Shown here: positions 1-5,374 of the stretch, one piece after another
Layout: every line of letters starts with the position of its first letter
How positions within the stretch are numbered: position 1 is the stretch's first letter
From: Flavobacteriaceae bacterium UBA5079
GTDB lineage: Bacteria > Bacteroidota > Bacteroidia > Flavobacteriales > Flavobacteriaceae
DNA length: 5,374 bases
Reading direction: 5' to 3'
Assembly (NCBI GenBank): GCA_002414705.1
Contig: DIAL01000076.1
Location: 47,498-52,871 of the forward strand
Program-made: the position numbers and the translations under genes
The notes under the pieces: generated by a model
Told to the model about the DNA's origin: nothing
The model's database searches: none
The model's input: the letters and a program-made list of their open reading frames with translations, nothing else

Positions 1-49
1 AAAACTTAAGAGACCAAGAAGATATTTAATTGTCTTTTTAAAAATATAT

Positions 50-85
50 AAAAAAGCACGTATTTTTTAATACGTGCTTTTTTTT
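50..85. terminator. Bidirectional intrinsic terminator after the DUF2797 gene
   Basis: A 9-bp perfect stem (GCACGTATT at 56-64 with AATACGTGC at 69-77) encloses a four-base loop. It is flanked by a run of A on the left (50-55) and a run of T on the right (78-85), so it reads as a hairpin plus U-tract on both strands. On the minus strand the TAA stop of the DUF2797 gene (84-86) lies in the A-run directly before the stem, so termination follows the stop almost at once. On the plus strand it could end a gene lying to the left. One plus-strand frame reads NLRDQEDI then TAA at 27-29, which could be the tail of such a gene, but eight codons are too few to call it. Confidence 0.9.
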
Positions 86-878
86 ATGCCATAGAAAGTT
101 TAACAACCAACCCTTCGTTGGAACGAATATTAAACACGGTATCGTCTTCAAAAATAAGATACTGCCCTTTTATGCCAACTAATTTACCAGAATAAGATTC
201 GGTTTTAACAAGGTTTAAACTCTTCGGTTTTATTGGATAATGATGCACAGGAAACATAATGTGTGTTTCTGTATTATTAGCTATATAATATGCTTTGGCT
301 TCTTCCGGAATATAAACTTCCAATCTATTTCGCCATTCTACTAAATTTTCATCTTTAATATCATTTTTTAGCATATTGCGCCAATTGGTTTTATCTGCTA
401 CAAAATCTTTTAAGGCTATTTCTGTAATTCCAGCTAAATATCTATTTGGCACCTCAACAATTTCAATAGCTTCATGAGCACCTTGATCTATCCATCTGGT
501 TGGCACTTGGCTTTTTCGTGTTACACCAACTTTTACATTACTAGAATTGGCTAAATACACAATATGAGGTTGTAATTGCACACGTTTTTCGTAGTCTAAA
601 TCACGTTCTTCCTGGTCTAAATGCGCTTTACTTAATTCGGGTTTTATAATCCAATCGGCTGCTTGAGGGACATCAAAAAAACAGCTTTTACAAAAACCTT
701 GTCTGTAAATAGGCTTGTTTAAACCACAACTTAAACATTGGTAACCAACAAATTCTAATTGAATAGTTTTATCTAACAACTGATTGATATGGATAAAGTC
801 GTTTTCAAAAATGAGGTAGTATTGAATAGGTTCTGTAAATTCCGTTGTCATTTTTGTTAAAACACCTTGGTATGTCAT
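84..878 (-). CDS. DUF2797 family protein with zinc ribbon and GIY-YIG-like core
   Basis: This 264-residue protein matches my recollection of the DUF2797 family, which has no firmly established function. An N-terminal segment (about 1-45) leads into a four-cysteine knuckle, C48-x2-C51 and C63-x2-C66, likely to bind one zinc. A middle domain (about 105-172) carries VYLA (107-110), KVGVTR (116-121), RWIDQGA (128-134) and E153 in a helix-like stretch, followed by N165. That order of Tyr, Gly, Arg, Glu and Asn resembles a GIY-YIG nuclease core, so a nucleic-acid role is possible; this is inference. The C-terminal part (about 220-264) looks like beta strands, including KLVGIKGQYLIFEDDTVFNI. There is no signal peptide or membrane segment, so it is probably cytoplasmic. 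The ATG at 878 is preferred over the internal Met10 because the opening YQGVLTKM looks like the conserved family start. It is divergent from the GH3 gene with 42 bp between them and ends in the terminator at 50-85. Confidence 0.87.
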   Translation of the reverse strand: MTYQGVLTKMTTEFTEPIQYYLIFENDFIHINQLLDKTIQLEFVGYQCLSCGLNKPIYRQGFCKSCFFDVPQAADWIIKPELSKAHLDQEERDLDYEKRVQLQPHIVYLANSSNVKVGVTRKSQVPTRWIDQGAHEAIEIVEVPNRYLAGITEIALKDFVADKTNWRNMLKNDIKDENLVEWRNRLEVYIPEEAKAYYIANNTETHIMFPVHHYPIKPKSLNLVKTESYSGKLVGIKGQYLIFEDDTVFNIRSNEGLVVKLSMA

Positions 879-920
879 AAAAAAAAGTATTATTTTTAGT
901 TCATTAAATATACTGCAAAT
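879..920. promoter_or_regulatory. Short divergent intergenic region
   Basis: Only 42 bp, nearly all A/T, separate the divergent starts of the DUF2797 gene and the GH3 gene. Any promoter for either gene must sit here or reach into the opposing coding sequence. On the minus strand TATATTTA matches the Bacteroidota -7 element TAnnTTTG at seven of eight positions, but I see no -33 TTTG at the right distance. No Shine-Dalgarno is evident before either ATG, which is common in Bacteroidota. The location is certain; the exact promoter elements are not. Confidence 0.4.
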
Positions 921-2435
921 ATGCCAATTCCTATTGTAAATTCTATTGCATCTTGGTTTTTAAAAAAGCGTTTTCATCAAATTGATTTGTTTTTAAAATA
1001 CCCAAATGAAGTTCAGGAAGAACTACTTTTACAATTACTTTATAAGGCGAAAGACACGGAATTTGGTAAAACCTATGGCTTCGATTCTATAAAAAGTTAT
1101 CAAACGTTTGCCGATCGTGTTCCAGTTTCTTCTTATGAAGGTTATCAATCCATGATTGAACGGTCGCGTTTGGGTGAAAACAATATTTTTTGGTCGCAAC
1201 CTATAAAATGGTTTGCCAAATCTAGCGGAACAACCAATGCAAAAAGTAAATTTATTCCCGTTAGTGAAGATTCGCTTGAAAATTGTCATTATGCAGCCAG
1301 TAAGGATTTGCTGTGTATGTATTTAAATAACAACGAAAACGCGCAATTATTTACAGGCAAAAGTTTACGATTAGGAGGCAGTAAAGAATTATATAAAGAA
1401 AACGGAACTGCTTTTGGAGATTTATCGGCTATTTTGATTGACAATATGCCTTTTTGGGCAGAATTTAGCAGCACACCAAGCAATAAGGTGTCTTTAATGA
1501 GTAATTGGGAAGAAAAAATGCAGGCTATTGTTGATGAGACCATACAGGAGAATGTAACTAGTCTTGCAGGTGTTCCGTCCTGGATGTTGGTTTTACTTAA
1601 TAATGTTTTAGAGACTACTGGTAAAGATAATCTACATGATATTTGGCCTAATTTGGAAGTCTATTTTCATGGAGGCGTTAGCTTCTTACCGTATGTAGAC
1701 CAGTACAAGAAAATTCTCCCGAAAAAAGATTTCAGGTATTATGAAATTTATAATGCTTCAGAAGGATTTTTCGCCATTCAAGACCAAAATAAGTCTAGTG
1801 AATTATTATTAATGCTAGATTACGGGATTTTTTATGAATTCATTCCCATGGATACGTATGGAACGAAGGACGAAAAGATAATTCCGTTAAGCCAGGTTGA
1901 AATCAATACAAACTATGCGGTTATTATTACCACAAATGCTGGACTTTGGCGTTATAAAATTGGCGACACCATTCGGTTTACATCAATAAATCCGTATAGA
2001 ATAAAAGTGTCTGGAAGAACCAAACACCATATTAATGCTTTTGGTGAAGAATTAATTATTGAAAATGCCGAAGATGCCTTAAGAAAGGTTTGCAAAAAAA
2101 CGAATTCCGAAATTGTAGATTATACAGCTGCGCCCATTTTTATGGATGGCAAAGAAAAAGGTGCACACGAGTGGATTATAGAATTCAAAACACCACCAGA
2201 AGACATTAACTATTTTAATGAGCTGTTTGACAATGCTTTAAAATCCTTAAACTCGGATTATGAAGCCAAACGCTATAACAACATGACGTTAAATAAACCA
2301 ACCATTCATGTGGCTCGTGAACGCCTGTTTTACGACTGGCTAAAGGAAAACAATAAGTTAGGTGGTCAGCATAAAGTACCGAGATTATCAAATTCTAGAG
2401 ATTATTTAGATGCGCTTCTAAAATTAAATGGGTAA
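921..2435 (+). CDS. GH3-family acyl-adenylating enzyme (predicted acyl acid-amido synthetase)
   Basis: This 504-residue protein belongs to the GH3 family, named after plant auxin-responsive genes. Characterised plant members activate a carboxylic acid with ATP and join the acyl adenylate to an amino acid. The acyl-adenylate motifs are all present: SSGTT (101-105, phosphate binding), YNASEG (277-282), GLWRYKIGD (341-349) and SGRTKHHINAFGEEL (364-378). The C-terminal GGQHKVPR (481-488) has K485 where plant GH3 enzymes carry the QxKxPR lysine. The length is usual for bacterial members and shorter than plant ones. No signal peptide is evident, so it should be cytosolic. The substrate cannot be read from the sequence, and a role in auxin metabolism should not be assumed. 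It starts 42 bp from the divergent DUF2797 gene, has no same-strand partner in the window, and converges on clpX, with the terminator at 2619-2648 between them. The reading frame is intact and all motifs are present, so it is probably active. Confidence 0.92.
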   Translation: MPIPIVNSIASWFLKKRFHQIDLFLKYPNEVQEELLLQLLYKAKDTEFGKTYGFDSIKSYQTFADRVPVSSYEGYQSMIERSRLGENNIFWSQPIKWFAKSSGTTNAKSKFIPVSEDSLENCHYAASKDLLCMYLNNNENAQLFTGKSLRLGGSKELYKENGTAFGDLSAILIDNMPFWAEFSSTPSNKVSLMSNWEEKMQAIVDETIQENVTSLAGVPSWMLVLLNNVLETTGKDNLHDIWPNLEVYFHGGVSFLPYVDQYKKILPKKDFRYYEIYNASEGFFAIQDQNKSSELLLMLDYGIFYEFIPMDTYGTKDEKIIPLSQVEINTNYAVIITTNAGLWRYKIGDTIRFTSINPYRIKVSGRTKHHINAFGEELIIENAEDALRKVCKKTNSEIVDYTAAPIFMDGKEKGAHEWIIEFKTPPEDINYFNELFDNALKSLNSDYEAKRYNNMTLNKPTIHVARERLFYDWLKENNKLGGQHKVPRLSNSRDYLDALLKLNG

Positions 2436-2558
2436 TACTTTTTATCCTATAAAGTTGCAAAAAAAATACGGTTAACGAATTTACAAGTTGGTTTATCTAA
2501 TAATAAGGTCTGTCTTGATTTTCTTACAGAAAAAGGATTAGTTTTACAGAGCTATTAA
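2436..2558 (+). pseudogene. Possible remnant of an IF-2 N-terminal-like domain
   Basis: Directly after the GH3 stop, and in the same frame, 40 codons stay open until TAA at 2556-2558. No ATG, GTG or TTG start occurs in this stretch. The segment KKIRLTNLQVGLSNNKV followed by DFLTEKG resembles the IF2_N fold found at the front of translation initiation factor IF-2, whose usual pattern is roughly IRLxKLxxELN...VDFLxxKG. The match needs a one-residue gap. After the stop the same frame reads SDNDL, which recalls the ISDE segment that follows in IF2_N, but it then hits another stop. I read this as a possible decayed or truncated gene piece. Chance is a real alternative, because a 40-codon open stretch is not rare. 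Confidence 0.25.
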
Positions 2559-2618
2559 TCAGATAACGATTTACACATAATGCCAAATTGTTAATTTTAA
2601 TCCTAAAACAACCTCAAT

Positions 2619-2648
2619 AAAAAACCACGCAAATTGCGTGGTTTTTTA
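2619..2648. terminator. Bidirectional terminator between convergent GH3 gene and clpX
   Basis: CCACGCAA (2625-2632) pairs with TTGCGTGG (2634-2641). In practice this is a CCACGC/GCGTGG stem with an AAATT loop. Six A before it and six T after it let it work as an intrinsic terminator for both the plus-strand GH3 gene and the minus-strand clpX. The clpX stop is about 22 bp away on the minus-strand side, while the GH3 stop is about 180 bp away. It insulates two unrelated convergent units. Confidence 0.92.
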
Positions 2649-2669
2649 TTGTTATAATATTTGACGGTA

Positions 2670-3902
2670 TTAAGAAACAGCCTTTAATTTCTTTAAGGTT
2701 GTTTTACTTATTTTATCTTCAGCATAAATTTTCGTCACCTTTAATTCGGTTTCATTACTTCCTGGCATTTCAAACATGGCATCCGTTAAGATCTCTTCAC
2801 ATAAGGAACGTAATCCACGAGCACCTAGCTTATATTCAATTGCTTTATCTACAATAAAATCTAACGCACCATCCGTAATATTAAAGTCAATATCGTCCAT
2901 ACTAAACAACTTCTTGTATTGCTTAATGATGGCATTTTTAGGCTCTGTTAAAATAGCACGAAGTGTTTTAGCATCCAATGGATCCATGTATGTTAATACG
3001 GGTAAACGCCCAATAATTTCAGGAATTAACCCGAAGTCTTTTAAATCCTTTGGAATAATATATTGCAGTAAATGATTGTGATCTACACGTTCGTCAGACA
3101 TAGACGCACTATAACCAACCGCTTGCATGTTTAAACGTTTTGAAATAACTTTTTCAATACCATCAAAGGCACCACCAGCTATAAATAAAATATTTTCGGT
3201 GTTCACTTCAATAAATTTCTGATCTGGATGTTTCCGTCCACCTTTTGGTGGCACATTGACAACGGTTCCTTCCAGTAATTTTAAAAGTGCTTGTTGTACA
3301 CCTTCACCAGAAACATCACGAGTAATGGATGGATTATCACTTTTACGGGCTATTTTATCAATTTCATCAATAAATACAATACCTTTTTCTGCTTTTTCTA
3401 AATTGTAATCGGCAGCCTGTAATAACCGAGTTAAAATACTTTCAACATCTTCACCAACATATCCTGCTTCTGTTAAAACCGTAGCATCTACAATGGCCAA
3501 TGGCACATTTAGCATCTTTGCAATGGTTTTTGCCATTAAGGTTTTACCAGTTCCCGTTTGTCCAACCATAATGATATTACTTTTCTGAATCTCTATATCA
3601 TCATCAGTTGGCGCTTGCAATAAACGTTTATAGTGATTATAAACCGCAACAGACATCACTTTTTTAGTGTTTTCCTGACCTATAATATACTCGTCTAAAA
3701 ATGCTTTAATTTTTTGTGGTTTGCGTAGTTTCAATTCCGCAGACAAATCACTATTATCTGTCTGTTTGGATTCTTCTACAACAATCCCATGCGCTTGTTC
3801 AATACAACGATCACAAATATGCGCATCTAATCCAGCAATTAGTATACTGGTTTCTGGCTTTTTCCTACCACAAAATGAACATTCTAATTCTTCCTTTGCC
3901 AT
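2670..3902 (-). CDS. clpX: ATP-dependent protease ATPase subunit ClpX
   Basis: ClpX is the hexameric AAA+ unfoldase that recognises tagged or misfolded proteins, unfolds them with ATP and threads them into ClpP. The 410 residues carry the full set of features. The N-terminal zinc domain has C8, C11, C30 and C33. The Walker A motif is GQTGTGKT (114-121) and Walker B is IVFIDEID (175-182). The pore-1 loop is GYVG (147-150), the RKH loop is R223-K224-H225, the arginine finger is R299 in IIGRLPV, and the sensor-2 GAR is at 360-362. The loop that docks onto ClpP, IGF in E. coli, appears here as VGY (262-264). Length is normal for the family. The start is the ATG at 3902, directly before the typical [12 protein letters not shown] opening. 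It follows clpP by 94 bp on the same strand with no terminator between, so cotranscription is likely. It ends at the convergent terminator at 2619-2648. Confidence 0.98.
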   Translation of the reverse strand: MAKEELECSFCGRKKPETSILIAGLDAHICDRCIEQAHGIVVEESKQTDNSDLSAELKLRKPQKIKAFLDEYIIGQENTKKVMSVAVYNHYKRLLQAPTDDDIEIQKSNIIMVGQTGTGKTLMAKTIAKMLNVPLAIVDATVLTEAGYVGEDVESILTRLLQAADYNLEKAEKGIVFIDEIDKIARKSDNPSITRDVSGEGVQQALLKLLEGTVVNVPPKGGRKHPDQKFIEVNTENILFIAGGAFDGIEKVISKRLNMQAVGYSASMSDERVDHNHLLQYIIPKDLKDFGLIPEIIGRLPVLTYMDPLDAKTLRAILTEPKNAIIKQYKKLFSMDDIDFNITDGALDFIVDKAIEYKLGARGLRSLCEEILTDAMFEMPGSNETELKVTKIYAEDKISKTTLKKLKAVS

Positions 3903-3996
3903 AAATTAATAAATTTCAATTATCTCAACTTTTCAATAACCCAATAAAGGTTAGGCTACTAAAAAATTTATTATTTTGAGTTGCGTTTTTTAAAAA

Positions 3997-4671
3997 TTAA
4001 CTACGCACTAATACTTCATCAATCATACCGTATTCTTTAGCTTTATCCGCTTTCATCCAGTAATCACGATCACTATCATTATACACTTTGTCGTACTCTT
4101 GTCCAGAATGCTTACTAATAATGTTGTAAAGCTCTTCTTTTAAGGTTAATATCTCACGCGCGGTAATTTCAATATCACTAGCTTGACCTTGTGCTCCACC
4201 TAATGGTTGGTGAATCATAACACGAGAATGTGTTAAACCACTACGTTTTCCTTTAGTCCCGGCACATAATAAAACAGCTCCCATAGAAGCTGCCATACCT
4301 GTACATATAGTAGCAACATCTGGCTTGATGAACTGCATGGTATCATAAATACCTAAACCAGCATAAACACCTCCACCTGGTGAGTTGATATATATTTGAA
4401 TGTCTTTAGATGAATCTGTACTTTCTAAAAACAATAATTGTGCTTGAATAATATTGGCTACCTGATCATTAATAGCAGTTCCTAAAAAGATGATACGATC
4501 CATCATTAATCTAGAAAACACATCAAAAATAGCGATGTTCATTTGGCGCTCTTCAATAATATTGGGCGTTAAATTAGTTGGGTACATGTGACTGATAATT
4601 TTATCGTAATATGTACTGCTAATACCTTGATCTTTTATAGCGAATTTTTCAAATTCATTTGCGTAATTCAT
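3997..4671 (-). CDS. clpP: ATP-dependent Clp protease proteolytic subunit ClpP
   Basis: ClpP forms the double-heptamer serine peptidase chamber that degrades proteins delivered by ClpX. From the ATG at 4671 the protein is 224 residues. The catalytic triad is visible: S129 in GMAASMGA, H154 in HSRVMIHQP, and D199 in YNDSDRD. The SPGGG segment (97-101) lies near the active site. The frame also opens upstream at a TTG (4713), adding 14 residues ([14 protein letters not shown]). I reject that start because it is not ATG, the added residues look unlike ClpP, and [16 protein letters not shown] resembles the flavobacterial N-terminus. Upstream lies the tig terminator, so clpP probably has its own promoter within 4672-4750. 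A TTGGCA (minus strand, 4708-4713) could be a -35-like element, but I find no convincing TAnnTTTG partner. The N-terminal stretch before EERQMN is probably in part a removable propeptide (inference). clpX follows. Confidence 0.97.
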   Translation of the reverse strand: MNYANEFEKFAIKDQGISSTYYDKIISHMYPTNLTPNIIEERQMNIAIFDVFSRLMMDRIIFLGTAINDQVANIIQAQLLFLESTDSSKDIQIYINSPGGGVYAGLGIYDTMQFIKPDVATICTGMAASMGAVLLCAGTKGKRSGLTHSRVMIHQPLGGAQGQASDIEITAREILTLKEELYNIISKHSGQEYDKVYNDSDRDYWMKADKAKEYGMIDEVLVRS

Positions 4672-4749
4672 TGTAAATGTCTTTTTAAAGGTTAAAATCC
4701 TGACTACTGCCAAGAAACTTGTATTTCTATTATTAAATCCTTTTTATTT
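4672..4749 (-). promoter_or_regulatory. Probable clpP(-clpX) promoter region
   Basis: This AT-rich 78-bp stretch lies between the tig terminator and the clpP ATG. The strong terminator upstream implies that much of clpP-clpX transcription must start here. On the minus strand TTGGCA (4708-4713) is followed by TAACCTTTA about 13 bases later. That only loosely resembles the Bacteroidota -33/-7 pair and the spacing is short. No clear operator repeat is visible. The call rests mainly on position. Confidence 0.4.
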
Positions 4750-4787
4750 AAAAAAATAGGCGTTGAAACTCATTATTTCAACGCCTA
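4750..4787 (-). terminator. Intrinsic terminator of tig
   Basis: A perfect 12-bp stem (TAGGCGTTGAAA at 4757-4768 with TTTCAACGCCTA at 4776-4787) encloses a seven-base loop. On the minus strand it is followed at once by seven T (4756 back to 4750). The T-run exists only in that orientation, so it serves tig, whose stop codon is about 32 bp upstream. It partly or fully separates tig from the clpP-clpX transcript. Confidence 0.92.
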
Positions 4788-4819
4788 AATATAAGGATTT
4801 ATTCTTTAAAACTTGATAC

Positions 4820-5374
4820 TTATTTGTCTCCGTAAACTTCTTTTACAAAGTCTTCGTAAGTAATATCTTTTGTTTTAATGTTTGCCTTTTCTTTATATAG
4901 CGCTAATAATTTCTGGCTGATTATTTGTTCAGAAATACGTCGTGCTTCGTCTTGGTTTGATAATACTCGAGCAGCTATGTCTTCCAATTCTTTATCTGAA
5001 GGGTTCATCTGACCAAATTGTGCCATCTGTGCTTTAATCATTTGCTTGGCGTGATCTTTAATATCATCCATGCTTACTTTAATATTGTTGTCAGTAATTA
5101 GTTTACCTTCAATTAATTGGTAACGTAAGCTTTTTTCAGATTTAGCATATTCTTCTTGCGCTTCTGCTTCTGTTAATTCTTTTTCACCTGCTGTTTGCAT
5201 CCATTTTTGTAAGAATGTTGCTGGCAAATCAAATTTGGTGTTTTCAACTAAATGCTCTGTTACGTCATTTAGTAATTTTTGTTCAGATTGTTGCTTGAAT
5301 TGCTTTTCGGCATCCTCTTTAATTTTTTCTTTAACGTCATCTAAAGAATTTGCAACACCTTCACCAAATAACTT
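4820..5374 (-). CDS. tig: Trigger factor, C-terminal part (5' end outside window)
   Basis: Trigger factor is the ribosome-associated chaperone that shields nascent chains at the exit tunnel. The window holds the last 184 residues; the frame is open to the right edge, so the gene begins outside. The visible part begins KLFGEGVANSLDDVKEKI and contains FDLPATFLQKW (residues 48-58 of the fragment), a recognisable trigger factor motif, then a charged helical region and SNQDEARRISEQIISQKLL near the end. This is the C-terminal chaperone domain. The ribosome-binding domain and any prolyl isomerase domain would lie outside. A TTG at 5225-5227 is not the start: it encodes the leucine of FDLPATF, and conserved sequence continues upstream. 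The gene precedes clpP on the same strand, the classical order, and has its own terminator at 4750-4787. Confidence 0.95.
   Translation of the reverse strand, partial: KLFGEGVANSLDDVKEKIKEDAEKQFKQQSEQKLLNDVTEHLVENTKFDLPATFLQKWMQTAGEKELTEAEAQEEYAKSEKSLRYQLIEGKLITDNNIKVSMDDIKDHAKQMIKAQMAQFGQMNPSDKELEDIAARVLSNQDEARRISEQIISQKLLALYKEKANIKTKDITYEDFVKEVYGDK

Noticed and set aside
2..70. A plus-strand open frame (KLKRPRRYLIVF...) at the left edge.
   Set aside because: It runs through the terminator stem and stops inside the hairpin, so it is unlikely to be coding; the frame ending at 27-29 is a more plausible gene tail.
1035..1543. Two 84-codon open frames on the minus strand inside the GH3 gene.
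   Set aside because: They overlap an intact, motif-rich gene and show no recognisable domain; they are antisense shadows.
2776..3909. Plus-strand open frames opposite clpX (2776-3075, 3716-3904, 3721-3909).
   Set aside because: They lie antisense to a highly conserved gene and encode no plausible protein.
3903..3996. A possible terminator or separate promoter between clpP and clpX.
   Set aside because: Only A/T-rich sequence without a GC stem or a convincing -33/-7 pair is present.
4672..4713. A 14-residue N-terminal extension of ClpP from a TTG codon.
   Set aside because: The extension does not look like ClpP, starts at a rare codon, and an ATG at 4671 gives the expected N-terminus.
5225..5227. 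TTG as a start codon for a 135-residue protein.
   Set aside because: The frame continues upstream to the window edge with trigger factor sequence; this codon is the leucine within FDLPATF.
1..5374. A new defence, mobile or RNA-based system.
   Set aside because: No repeats, transposase, integrase, toxin-antitoxin pair or structured RNA is visible; most of the window is conserved chromosomal genes.

Overview
The window looks like chromosomal DNA of a member of the Bacteroidota, most probably Flavobacteriaceae. The DNA is AT-rich and intergenic stretches are short. Gene starts lack a clear Shine-Dalgarno and sit behind A/T-rich leaders. The ClpP, ClpX and trigger factor proteins read like flavobacterial versions as I remember them; no alignment was run.

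Layout, left to right: a symmetric, probably bidirectional terminator (50-85); a DUF2797-family gene on the minus strand (84-878); a 42-bp divergent gap; a bacterial GH3-family acyl-adenylating enzyme on the plus strand (921-2435); a 234-bp gap with a stretch resembling an IF-2 N-terminal domain but lacking a start codon, then a second symmetric terminator (2619-2648); clpX on the minus strand (2670-3902); a 94-bp gap; clpP on the minus strand (3997-4671, start corrected to an ATG); a 148-bp gap with a strong terminator at the end of tig and room for a clpP promoter; and the 3' part of tig (trigger factor), which runs off the right edge.

The right half is the widely conserved protein-quality-control cluster tig-clpP-clpX, transcribed right to left. 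Trigger factor meets nascent chains at the ribosome exit. ClpX unfolds substrates and passes them to the ClpP peptidase chamber. No lon gene follows clpX; the next gene is convergent and unrelated. The tig terminator suggests that clpP-clpX is transcribed at least partly apart from tig. The left half holds two poorly understood genes sharing one short divergent control region: a zinc-ribbon/DUF2797 protein with GIY-YIG-like motif spacing, and a GH3 enzyme whose bacterial substrate is unknown.

I see no mobile element, CRISPR array, RNA gene or prophage signal. The least understood parts are the GH3 and DUF2797 proteins and the IF2_N-like remnant, and I would not claim a new system from this window.
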